DNA from: Phenylobacterium glaciei
GTDB lineage: Bacteria; Pseudomonadota; Alphaproteobacteria; Caulobacterales; Caulobacteraceae
Reading direction: 5' to 3'
Assembly: GCF_016772415.1 (NCBI RefSeq)
Contig: NZ_JAGSGD010000003.1
Span: 62,001 to 126,000, forward strand
DNA length: 64,000 bases
A program made the position numbers and the translations under genes. The number at the start of each line of letters is the position of its first letter. Position 1 is the stretch's first letter. Positions 6,668 to 14,204 of this stretch are shown here, in pieces. Under the pieces are notes generated by a model that saw only the letters and a program-made list of their open reading frames with translations, searched no databases and was not told the origin of the DNA.

Positions 6668-8317
6668 CTAACTTTTTGATTTAGAGCCCTTGTCGAGGAC
6701 GTCGCGGACCCGGGTGGCCAGCTGTGCGGTGGTGAAGGGCTTGCCCAGCAGCTGCACGCCGGGATCGAGGCGACCGTTGTGGACGATGGCGTTGCGCGAG
6801 TAGCCGGTGGTGAACAGCACGGGCAGGTCGGGGCGAATGGTCCTGGCCATGTCGCTCAGCACCCGGCCGCTCTTGCCGGGCAGCACGACGTCGGTGAACA
6901 GCAGCGAAATCTCGGCGTCGCTGCGCAGGATCTCCAGAGCCGCCTCGGCGTCGGCCACTTCGAGAACGCCGTAGCCGAGGTCCCGCAGGGCCTCGGTGCT
7001 GAAGCTTCTCACCTCGTCGTTGTCCTCGACGACAAGAACAATGTCCTCCAGCGTCCCGCGGGGCATGGCGGACTCAGGGATCGCCTCGATCGCCTCGGTC
7101 TCTCCGTAGAAGCGTGGGAAGTAGAGTTTGACCGTGGTTCCCATCCCCGGCTCGCTATAGATGGTCACGTGGCCGCCGGACTGCTTGACGAAGCCGTAGA
7201 CCATGCTCAATCCCAGTCCCGTACCCTTGCCGACCTCCTTGGTGGTGAAGAACGGCTCGAAGACCCGGTCCAGGGTCTCCTTGCTCATGCCCTCACCGCA
7301 GTCGCTGACGGCGACGACGACGTACTGCCCGGGGATCACCTCGGCGTCGGTCTCCGCATAGCGTTCGTCAAGCTCGGTGTTGTCGGTCTCGATGGTGAGC
7401 TTCCCGCCTTCCGGCATGGCGTCGCGCGCGTTGACCGCGAGGTTCACCAAGGCGCTTTCAAGCTGGTTCTGGTCGGCCTCGATGACCCAGACCCGCGACG
7501 ACAGCACGGTCTCCAGCTCCACCTGTTCCCCGAGCGTCCGGTGAAGCAGGTCGGTGAGGTCGCGCACCACGGCGTTGATCTGCAGGCGCGTGGGGTTAAG
7601 CGGCTGACGCCGGGCGAAGGCCAGCAGCCGGGCGGTGAGGCCGGCGGCACGCTGGGCGCCCTGCAGCGCCATGTCCGCGGCCCGCTTCAAGCGGGCGGGG
7701 TCGCCGTCGGGATTGCGGCGAATGGTGTCGAGCCCGCCTATGATGACGGTCAGCAGGTTGTTGAAGTCGTGCGCAACGCCGCCGGTCAGCTGTCCCACCG
7801 CCTCGATCTTCTGGGCCTGCCGCAGCGCCTCCTCGGCGCGGGCCCGGCGTTCGCTCTCCGCCTTCAGGCTGGCCAGCGCGATGTCCCGCTCCGCCAGCAT
7901 CTGCTCCAGGTCGGCGTTGGCGCGCTGCAGATGAGCCGGGGACGGAAGGCTGACGGCGAAGGGGACCAGCTTCCACAGGATGAGGGCGGTAAAGACCGAC
8001 ACGATGGCCGTGGCGGCCTTCAACAGGGCCTCGGCGCCGTAGTCTGGATGCCAAAGCGTCCAGATGGCCATGAAGTGGGTGAAACCACAGGCGGCGATGA
8101 ACAGCACGAAGCACCAGGCCACCAGGCCGAAGGGAACGTCCTTTCGTCTGTGCAGGATGACTCCCAGGGACAGCGGGATCGTCATGTAGGCCAGGCCGAT
8201 CAGGGCGTCGGAGACAACATGGGTCCACAGCAGCTCCGGTCGCCATAACAGGCAAAATCCGTGAGGCGAGAGCAGCTTTGTGTCGAGCAATTCCCGGAAG
8301 TAGCTGAACAACTCCAT
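6668..8317 (-). CDS. Hybrid histidine kinase with ethylene-receptor-like membrane domain
   Basis: 549 residues. Residues about 30-125 hold three membrane helices; helix 1 reads SDALIGLAYMTIPLSL and helix 2 FIAACGFTHFMAIWTLWH, matching the ethylene-binding domain of plant ETR1 and cyanobacterial SynEtr1, with D37, C77 and H81 at the places of the ETR1 Asp25, Cys65 and His69 (the last two ligate Cu(I)). A coiled coil (about 130-170), HisKA (H183 in AHDFNN), HATPase and a C-terminal receiver (D476 in FTDVV) follow. The kinase belongs to the hybrid type common in Alphaproteobacteria, where the receiver may act within the kinase. No partner regulator is adjacent. Ligand is inferred only. Confidence 0.87.
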   Translation of the reverse strand: MELFSYFRELLDTKLLSPHGFCLLWRPELLWTHVVSDALIGLAYMTIPLSLGVILHRRKDVPFGLVAWCFVLFIAACGFTHFMAIWTLWHPDYGAEALLKAATAIVSVFTALILWKLVPFAVSLPSPAHLQRANADLEQMLAERDIALASLKAESERRARAEEALRQAQKIEAVGQLTGGVAHDFNNLLTVIIGGLDTIRRNPDGDPARLKRAADMALQGAQRAAGLTARLLAFARRQPLNPTRLQINAVVRDLTDLLHRTLGEQVELETVLSSRVWVIEADQNQLESALVNLAVNARDAMPEGGKLTIETDNTELDERYAETDAEVIPGQYVVVAVSDCGEGMSKETLDRVFEPFFTTKEVGKGTGLGLSMVYGFVKQSGGHVTIYSEPGMGTTVKLYFPRFYGETEAIEAIPESAMPRGTLEDIVLVVEDNDEVRSFSTEALRDLGYGVLEVADAEAALEILRSDAEISLLFTDVVLPGKSGRVLSDMARTIRPDLPVLFTTGYSRNAIVHNGRLDPGVQLLGKPFTTAQLATRVRDVLDKGSKSKS

Positions 8318-8484
8318 CCTCCGATTTCGTTTCCACCGTGCCCTGAAGGCCTTGATCGGGCATGAGTTCCAGGGCCGGCGCCTCAGGACCCGGGGCCGAC
8401 CGCTGTGCTATAATCACGACAGGCCGTCAATCGGGCGCCGCCCTGCGAATCCGCCACCGATAGGCCGCCCCGAACCGTGAGTTG

Positions 8485-9201
8485 ATGTCCATGCCTGACA
8501 CCCTGCCGACCGACCGCGACTGGCGGCGCCATTGGGACGGCGGCGCGCCGTTGGCCGATGACGCCCTGGTGCAGGTGGGCCGCACGGTGGGGGGCAAGCC
8601 CATCGACGCCGCTCAGATGGACCGGCTGGTGGGGGCCATTGAGGATGCGCTGGATCTGCAGGCGGGCGACGTGCTGGCCGACCTGTGCTGCGGCAACGGG
8701 CTGATCACGGTGCGGCTGGCGCAGCGATGCGCGGCCGTGGTGGGGATCGACTATTCGCGGGAGCTGATCGCGGTGGCGCGGCGGGACTATGCGGGCGCCA
8801 ACGTCACCTATCATCAGCGCAGCGCCGAGCAGATCGGGCCAGGCGACTTTCCGCCGCCGGGCCTCAACAAGGTGGTGATGAACCAGGGGCTGCAATATTT
8901 CGACGAGGCCATGCTGCGGGGGCTGCTGGGCAACATCGAGGCCTTCGCAAGAGGCGAGACAAGGCTGGTCTTCACCGATGTTCCCGACGTGGCGCGGCTG
9001 ACGGCCTTCTACGACACGCCGGAACGCTGGGCGGCGTTCGAGCGGGCCCGCGCGGCCGGCGAAGAGGCCCTGGGGACCTGGTGGAGCCGCGACCACCTGC
9101 GCGGCGTGCTGGAGGACTTTGGCTACGCGGTGGCGTTCCAGGTCGATCCGGGGCGCTTCACGGCCCACTACCGCTTCGACGTGCTGGCGACCAAGGGCTG
9201 A
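8485..9201 (+). CDS. Class I SAM-dependent methyltransferase
   Basis: 238 residues from the ATG at 8485 (a TTG at 8482 and an ATG at 8491 are alternatives; the ribosome site is weak, GTGAG). Motif I is LADLCCGNGLITVRLA with acidic VVGIDYS at the end of strand 2, the SAM-binding core; NKVVMNQGLQYF is the post-core strand 4 region. The substrate is unknown. It is divergent from the ethylene-receptor-like kinase (170 bp between starts), which hints at a shared promoter region but not a shared function. Confidence 0.8.
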   Translation: MSMPDTLPTDRDWRRHWDGGAPLADDALVQVGRTVGGKPIDAAQMDRLVGAIEDALDLQAGDVLADLCCGNGLITVRLAQRCAAVVGIDYSRELIAVARRDYAGANVTYHQRSAEQIGPGDFPPPGLNKVVMNQGLQYFDEAMLRGLLGNIEAFARGETRLVFTDVPDVARLTAFYDTPERWAAFERARAAGEEALGTWWSRDHLRGVLEDFGYAVAFQVDPGRFTAHYRFDVLATKG

Positions 9202-9392
9202 GCCTGCGCGTCCGATTGTGGGACGCCTGGCGGAGGTCCTGGTCGGCGCGACGGGGCGTTTTGTCGCGGAAAGTGAGCGTTCTGTACGGTTTAGCTGCCG
9301 TGCAATGGTCTAATTCGTGCTGTTGAACGTGCAGGCCTCCGGTTCGCGCCGGGGGCGTTTTAAATTTCACAATCGGCGGGTAACGGTTAGCG

Positions 9393-9923
9393 ATGACGAC
9401 CATGCGTTCCTTGGCCCCTCTGCTGCTCGCCGCCGCCGCCCTGATGGGCGCCGCGCCCGCCATGGCCGCGCCGGCCCCGCCGGCCGACAAGATCGAGCTG
9501 ACCAAGATGACGGGCCGCTGGTACGAGGTCGCCCGCCTGCCCAACAACACCCAGAAGGATTGCCAGGGCGGCACCTCGGACTGGGTGCGCACCGGCGACG
9601 GCTATTCGGTGGTCCAGGCCTGCCACAAGGGCACGCTGGCGGCGCCGGCCACCGAGTGGAAGGCCAAGGCCAAGGTCATCGATCCCAAGACCAACGCCCG
9701 CATCAAGATGAGCTTCTTCGGCGGCATGCTGAGCCAGGAATACTGGGTGCTGGACCACAAGAGCGACTGGCTGATCCTGGGCACCCCCAACGGCCGGTAC
9801 ATGTGGCTGATGTCCCAGCGCCCGATCCTGAGCGCGAGCGCCAAGTCCCAGGCCGTGGCCCGGGTGAAGTCCCTGGGCTACGACGTCAGCCGGTTGGAAT
9901 TCCCGACGCCGGCGCGGAACTAG
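9393..9923 (+). CDS. Secreted lipocalin family protein
   Basis: 176 residues. A signal peptide of about 25 residues ends in AMAAPA without a lipobox cysteine, so the protein is probably periplasmic rather than a lipoprotein, unlike E. coli Blc. GRWYEVARLPN is the lipocalin signature of the bacterial Blc/apolipoprotein D group, and YWVLDHKSDWLILGTPN is the conserved second structurally conserved region. Members bind lipids or other small hydrophobic ligands. The 190 bp before it hold no gene. Confidence 0.88.
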   Translation: MTTMRSLAPLLLAAAALMGAAPAMAAPAPPADKIELTKMTGRWYEVARLPNNTQKDCQGGTSDWVRTGDGYSVVQACHKGTLAAPATEWKAKAKVIDPKTNARIKMSFFGGMLSQEYWVLDHKSDWLILGTPNGRYMWLMSQRPILSASAKSQAVARVKSLGYDVSRLEFPTPARN

Positions 9924-9943
9924 CGCCGAGGGTCTTGATTCCG

Positions 9944-9958
9944 GAACGAAGCCGGAAC
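9944..9958. promoter_or_regulatory. LexA (SOS) box of mmcB
   Basis: GAAC-N7-GAAC (9944-9947 and 9955-9958), the direct-repeat operator bound by LexA in Alphaproteobacteria, stands 11 bp before the mmcB ATG. Its match to the consensus is exact and the downstream gene is a known member of the Caulobacter SOS regulon. Confidence 0.85.
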
Positions 9959-9969
9959 AAGACTTGGGC

Positions 9970-10422
9970 ATGGACGTCATCGTCACCATCACGCGCCCGG
10001 AGATCACCACCGCCGTCACGCGCGGGGCCGCCCGGCTGCTGATCGACCTGGGCTATGCGCCCCTGGCGGAGGTGACCCTGCCCAATGGGCGGCGCGCCGA
10101 CCTGATGGCCCTGTCGCGCAAGGGCCACATCCTGATCCTCGAGGTGAAGTCCGGCGTCGAGGACTTCCGGGTGGACCGCAAGTGGCATGAGTACATGCCC
10201 TATTGCGACGCCTTCGCCTTCGCCGTGGCCCCGGAGTTTCCGCGGGACATCCTCCCCGAGGAGCCGGGCCTGGTGGTCTGCGACGGCTTCGGCGGCGCGG
10301 TGCTGCGCGAGGCGCCCAGCGTTCCCTTGGCCGGCGCCCGGCGCAAGGCCCTGACCATCGCCTTCGCCCGGCTCGCGGCGCTACGGGCGGCGGGGGGCGT
10401 GGGGACCTTGCTGGAGGCTTAA
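9970..10422 (+). CDS. mmcB: MmcB family DNA repair protein
   Basis: 150 residues from the ATG at 9970 (a TTG at 9964 is in frame). The core EVTLPNGRRADLMALSRKGHILILEVKSGVEDFRVDRKWHEY shows the D..ExK arrangement of the PD-(D/E)xK nuclease fold, as in MmcB, an SOS-induced protein linked to mitomycin C resistance in Caulobacter. The LexA box directly upstream confirms the assignment. It is likely a cytoplasmic nuclease-like factor; the exact biochemical activity is not established. Confidence 0.92.
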   Translation: MDVIVTITRPEITTAVTRGAARLLIDLGYAPLAEVTLPNGRRADLMALSRKGHILILEVKSGVEDFRVDRKWHEYMPYCDAFAFAVAPEFPRDILPEEPGLVVCDGFGGAVLREAPSVPLAGARRKALTIAFARLAALRAAGGVGTLLEA

Positions 10423-10429
10423 ACAAAAC

Positions 10430-10530
10430 CACGTCATCCCGGACGGCCGACAGGCCGAGCCGGGACCCAGGGGCCCAGCACTCCGCCCCTGGGTCCCGGC
10501 TCTCCGCTTCGCTGCGGCCGGGATGACGTG
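10430..10530. repeat. Repeat A, copy 1 (palindromic element)
   Basis: A 101-bp element bounded by perfect 13-bp inverted ends (10430-10442 and 10518-10530, reading CACGTCATCCCGG inward), with an inner perfect inverted repeat of about 18 bp (GAGCCGGGACCCAGGGGC and its complement). It can fold into one long hairpin. It starts 8 bp after the mmcB stop, so it may also end mmcB transcription. Four relatives lie at 16288, 26403, 37485 and 45720. Confidence 0.85.
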
Positions 10531-10544
10531 AAAAGGGGAGAGCC

Positions 10545-10837
10545 ATGGAGCAGAGCTCCTACGCTACATCCTTGCCAGCGGTCGCAACGGCACGTTGTAC
10601 ACTGGCGTCACGGCTCACCTATCACGCCGAGTCCACCAGCATCGCGAGGGCCGGACACCCGGCTTCACCTCCAAGTATGGCGTCAAACGGCTCGTCTGGT
10701 ATGGGACGTTTTCAAGCATCTACGACGCCATCACTACGGAGAAGCGCATCAAGCGCTGGCGGAGGGCGTGGAAGATCGACCTGATCGAGAAGATGAACCC
10801 GCAGTGGCTTGACCTCTACGAGACGCTGAACGCGTGA
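10545..10837 (+). pseudogene. GIY-YIG endonuclease, frameshifted near its start
   Basis: From 10562 onward the second frame reads RYILASGRNGTLYTGVTAHLSRRVHQHREG and ends at 10837, the YhbQ/UPF0213-like GIY-YIG family with the expected YIL...YTG core. That frame has no ATG or GTG; the only good start (ATG at 10545, after AAAAGGGGAG) is in another frame and reads MEQSSYA before diverging. Adding one base near 10563 (TACGCTAC to TACGCCTAC) joins both parts into a normal protein of about 97 residues. This is either a true one-base deletion or an assembly error. The remaining frame is intact, so inactivation would be recent. Confidence 0.75.
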
Positions 10838-10845
10838 CGACCTTC

Positions 10846-11367
10846 CTAATTGGCCCACGTCGCCAGCCAATCGGCGAGGGCCTGGGGGCTCATGTGGCGG
10901 GCGTCGGCGAGGGAGGCGACGGTGTCCTTGTTGAGCAGCTTGTCGGTGGCCGGGTCGACCATCAGCAGGGCGGGTACGCCCTCGAGCCGGCTGGTGACGC
11001 CGTAGCGGGCGGGGATCTGCAGGTTCTTGTCGAAGCGGCCGACGTCGACGGTGACCAGCTCGAAGTGGCGGGCGACCCAGGTCTTCATCTCGGGCAGGTC
11101 CATGGTGGCGGCCAGGATGCGGCAGTCGCCGCACCAGTTGCCGCCCAGGTCGATGATCAGGATCTTGTGGGCCGCCTTGGCGCGGGCCTTGGCCTTGGCC
11201 ACGTCGGCGTCGGCCTTGGCGGCCTCGTCATAGGGATAGGGCAGGGGGGTCTTGAGCTGGGCGTAGTCGGTGATGCTGACCTTGGGCGGGGTCACGGCGG
11301 CGGAGGCTGCGCCGGCGACGAGGCTGGCGGTCAGGGCCAGGGCGGCCAGCATCGGAACTTGTCGCAT
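10846..11367 (-). CDS. Periplasmic thioredoxin-fold protein
   Basis: 173 residues. A signal peptide (about 1-23, ending ASAAV) is followed by a charged KAKARAKAAHK stretch and a thioredoxin domain with NWCGDCR, C79 and C82 being the redox pair, and a cis-proline in EGVPALLMVDP. This WCGDC arrangement is typical of the thioredoxin_7/DUF255-like periplasmic group rather than of TrxA. It is probably a periplasmic thiol oxidoreductase; its partner is unknown. The start at 11367 has few alternatives and places the signal correctly. Confidence 0.82.
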   Translation of the reverse strand: MRQVPMLAALALTASLVAGAASAAVTPPKVSITDYAQLKTPLPYPYDEAAKADADVAKAKARAKAAHKILIIDLGGNWCGDCRILAATMDLPEMKTWVARHFELVTVDVGRFDKNLQIPARYGVTSRLEGVPALLMVDPATDKLLNKDTVASLADARHMSPQALADWLATWAN

Positions 11368-11427
11368 CAGTCACTCCACGCCCGTGATCGGGACAGAGGA
11401 CCTATCTAGGCGGCCAGGCCGAAAAGG

Positions 11428-11985
11428 CTAGCGCGGGGCGCGCTTGGCCAGGATGCGCTGCAGGGTTCGGCGGTGCATGTTGAGGCGGCGCGCGGTCTCC
11501 GAGACATTGTGGCCGCAGAGCTCATAGACCCGCTGGATGTGTTCCCAGCGCACGCGGTCGGCGCTCATGGGGTTTTCGGGCGGCGGCGGGCTCTCGTCCT
11601 TGCGGGCCAGCAGGGCGCGGGCCACGTCATCGGCGTCGGCGGGCTTCGACAGGTAGTCGATCGCGCCTGACTTCACGGCCTGGACGGCGGTGGCGATGTT
11701 GCCGTAGCCGGTCAGCATGATGACCTTGGCGTCGGGGCGGGCGTCGCGGACGGCCTCCACCACTTTCAGGCCGCTGCCATCTTCCAGCCGCATGTCGAGG
11801 ACGGCGTAGGCCGGGGCGAAGGTGCGCACCGCGGCCAGGGCCTCGGCGACGCTGCCCACCAGCACCGGCTCGAAACCGCGCTGCTCGAGGGCCCGACCAA
11901 GCCGGGTTCGCAGCGGCGCATCGTCGTCGAGCACAAGCAGGCTCTTGTCGGGCAGGGCGGCGATGTCGGCGGAGAGATCGGTCAT
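11428..11985 (-). CDS. regA: Redox response regulator RegA/ActR/PrrA
   Basis: 185 residues from the ATG at 11985; the frame extends 17 codons upstream but the family begins with the MTDLS segment. The receiver has D20/D21 and phosphorylation site D64 (AVLDMRLEDGSG), conserved T in MLTGYG and K in YLSKPAD. A proline linker (ESPPPPENP) leads to a Fis-type helix-turn-helix ending ETARRLNMHRRTLQRILAKR, the near-invariant RegA DNA-binding end. It lies just downstream of its kinase regB (93 bp gap), and in this clade controls respiratory and redox-balancing genes. Confidence 0.93.
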   Translation of the reverse strand: MTDLSADIAALPDKSLLVLDDDAPLRTRLGRALEQRGFEPVLVGSVAEALAAVRTFAPAYAVLDMRLEDGSGLKVVEAVRDARPDAKVIMLTGYGNIATAVQAVKSGAIDYLSKPADADDVARALLARKDESPPPPENPMSADRVRWEHIQRVYELCGHNVSETARRLNMHRRTLQRILAKRAPR

Positions 11986-12078
11986 TACGCAACCCTGAAT
12001 ATTGGTGTTCGGCAGCTTCGCTCTCTGCGGCATCATGTCGCGCGTTCTTCGCGCGGCGCAAGCCCAAAGCCGGAGATC

Positions 12079-13476
12079 CTAGGCCAGGGGCGCTTCGATC
12101 TGGGCGCGCGTCCAGCGCGCCGAGACCACCGCGCCACGCGGCCGTCCATTCTGGAAAGTCACCGCGGCCCCGGTTCGTTCCAGCAGGGTCTTGGCGATGA
12201 AGAATCCCAACCCCATCCCGATGTGCCCGGTGCGCGATCCTTCCGCTCCCGGACGGGTGGTGACATAGGGCTCGCCCAGCTTGGCCAGCACCTCGGGCGC
12301 GAAGCCGGGGCCGTCGTCGCGGACCTCCATGGAGACGCTCAGCGCATCGAAGCGGGCGGTGATCAGCACCTCGGAGGTGGCGAAGTCGACGGCGTTCTCC
12401 ACGAAGGAGGTGAGCGCGTGCAGCACCTCGGGCATGCGCCAGATGTCGGGGGAAGCGACGCCGGCCGCGCCGGTGACGATGGCCTCGACACGCACCCCCT
12501 TCACCCCGGCATGGGGTTCGATCACCTCGTGGACCAGCTGCAGCAGGCTCATCCGCTCGTGGACCACGTCGGAGGCCTCGGCCGGGGCGTCGGTGAGGCG
12601 GCGCAGGATCTCGCGGCAGCGGGCGGCCTGGGCGATCAGCAGGTCGGCGTCCTCCTTGATCTGCGCGGTGGGCGCCTCGCGGGCCATCTCCTTGGCGACG
12701 ATCGCGATGGTGGCCAGCGGCGTGCCCAGCTCGTGGGCGGCGGCGGCGGCCAGCGCCCCCAGGGCCGAGAGCCGCTGTTCGCGCGACAGCACGTTTTGCG
12801 TCACGTCGAGGGCGAGCGCCATGCGGGCCGATTCCTGGGCGGCCTGGCGGACGCTGCTGGCGATCACCAGGATTCCCGCCACGTTGGCCGCCGAACTGCT
12901 GAGCATATAGATCAGCGAAAAGCTGACGTTTGGACCTCGCACGGGCAGGGGCAGGTGGAAGAAGGCCAGGGCGAGGGAGGCCCCCACCGCCGCGCCGCCG
13001 AGAATCAGCAGGGGCTTCAGGGGCAGGGTCGCGGCCGCCAAGGCGATGGGCGCGATCAGCATGAGGATGAAGGGGTTGCCCGAGCCGCCCGTCAGGAACA
13101 CCAGGACGCTGATCTGGGCGATGTCGAAGGCGAGCTGGGCGGTGGCCTCCCAGTCGGCGATCATCCTCTGGCCCGGCGAGGCCACCCCGGTGAGCAGGTT
13201 AATCCAGGCCGCCGCGCCGATCAGGCCAAAGCAGATGGCGTAGGGGGCCCTGAACCCGAGGAACAGGGCGCCCACCAGCAGGATGGCCACCTCGCCGAGG
13301 ATCAGGGTCCAGCGCAGAGTGACGAGGGTGCGCATACGCAGCCGCCCGCCGGCCCCGCGCATATCCCAGGCCAGCTCGTCTTGCGCCTGGGCCGGGCTTT
13401 GCCTATCGAGGCCCGCAGCCGGCCCCGACGGCGTCGTGGTTTTGACGGACGCCATGCCGGTCAGAGCATCGTGCAA
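12079..13476 (-). CDS. regB: Redox sensor histidine kinase RegB/ActS/PrrB
   Basis: 465 residues. Six membrane helices (about 50-210) include TGGSGNPFILML (129-140), the GGxxNPF motif proposed to sense the quinone pool in RegB. The dimerisation domain has H248 (AAAAAHELGTPL), followed by C287 in AARCREILRRL, the place of the redox-active cysteine of RegB. The HATPase with DDGPGF and GMGLGFFIA boxes closes the protein. The gene is divergent from a SCO1/SenC gene (33 bp between starts), the same arrangement as regB-senC in Rhodobacter, so the two share a control region. Confidence 0.93.
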   Translation of the reverse strand: MHDALTGMASVKTTTPSGPAAGLDRQSPAQAQDELAWDMRGAGGRLRMRTLVTLRWTLILGEVAILLVGALFLGFRAPYAICFGLIGAAAWINLLTGVASPGQRMIADWEATAQLAFDIAQISVLVFLTGGSGNPFILMLIAPIALAAATLPLKPLLILGGAAVGASLALAFFHLPLPVRGPNVSFSLIYMLSSSAANVAGILVIASSVRQAAQESARMALALDVTQNVLSREQRLSALGALAAAAAHELGTPLATIAIVAKEMAREAPTAQIKEDADLLIAQAARCREILRRLTDAPAEASDVVHERMSLLQLVHEVIEPHAGVKGVRVEAIVTGAAGVASPDIWRMPEVLHALTSFVENAVDFATSEVLITARFDALSVSMEVRDDGPGFAPEVLAKLGEPYVTTRPGAEGSRTGHIGMGLGFFIAKTLLERTGAAVTFQNGRPRGAVVSARWTRAQIEAPLA

Positions 13477-13509
13477 GTCGCACGTCGTGACGAGACAAAA
13501 GGTTCTTCC

Positions 13510-14100
13510 ATGCCCCGCCGCAACCTGATCGTGATCGTCTGCACCGTCCTCAGCCTGGCCCTGCTGGGCGCCGTGGCCTGGAAGACGGGGGTGTTCAAGG
13601 CTCCGCCGACGTCCCTGGTGGGCGGGCCCTTCCAGCTTGTGGACCAGACCGGCAAGCCGGTGGACGAGAAGATCCTGCGGGGGAAATGGAGCGTGGTGTT
13701 CTTCGGCTACACCTACTGCCCGGACGTCTGCCCCACCACCATGGTGGAGATGGCCCAGGCCCAGGAACGGCTAGGGCCCAAGGCCAAGGATGTGCAGTTC
13801 CTGTTCATCAGCGTCGATCCCGAGCGCGACACCCCGGCCCAGCTGGCCACCTATCTGTCCAACGACGCCTTTCCGAAGGGGACCATCGGCCTGACCGGAA
13901 CGCCGGCCCAGGTGGCGGTGGCGGCCAAGGCCTACCGCACCTTCTACCGCAAGGTGGGGACCGGGACCGACTACCTGATGGACCACCCGACGCCGGCCTA
14001 TCTGATGGACCCCAAGGGCCGCTTCGACCGGGTGATCCCCTTCGGCATCGGCCCCGACGAGGTGGTGACGCAGGTGTCAGCGGCGATGCGGGGCGGTTAG
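13510..14100 (+). CDS. SCO1/SenC/PrrC copper protein for cytochrome oxidase assembly
   Basis: 196 residues from the ATG at 13510; the frame is open far upstream only as antisense of regB. One N-terminal membrane anchor (about 6-24) places the thioredoxin-like domain in the periplasm. The copper ligands C70 and C74 (TYCPDVCP) and H159 (YLMDHPTPAYLMD) are present, as in Sco proteins that load the CuA site of cytochrome c oxidase. Its position beside regB/regA matches senC/prrC in photosynthetic relatives and ties the locus to respiratory redox control. Confidence 0.92.
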   Translation: MPRRNLIVIVCTVLSLALLGAVAWKTGVFKAPPTSLVGGPFQLVDQTGKPVDEKILRGKWSVVFFGYTYCPDVCPTTMVEMAQAQERLGPKAKDVQFLFISVDPERDTPAQLATYLSNDAFPKGTIGLTGTPAQVAVAAKAYRTFYRKVGTGTDYLMDHPTPAYLMDPKGRFDRVIPFGIGPDEVVTQVSAAMRGG

Positions 14101-14204
14101 GCGCAAGCTCGGCCGCGTCTTCACGCCGCATAGCGGAACCCAACAGGGGTAGACTCTCTTAAGCCTCAGCGTGCATGCTGCATTGCACAACGGGACGATC
14201 TCGC

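Noticed and set aside
6779..8248. A 489-codon plus-strand frame opposite the ethylene-like kinase
   Set aside because: No domain and amino-acid composition of a shadow frame (G, H, Q and A-rich); the minus-strand kinase is complete.
12223..14100. A 625-codon plus-strand open frame covering regB and SCO1
   Set aside because: Only the last 196 codons are real (SCO1); the rest is antisense to regB, open because of high GC at third positions.
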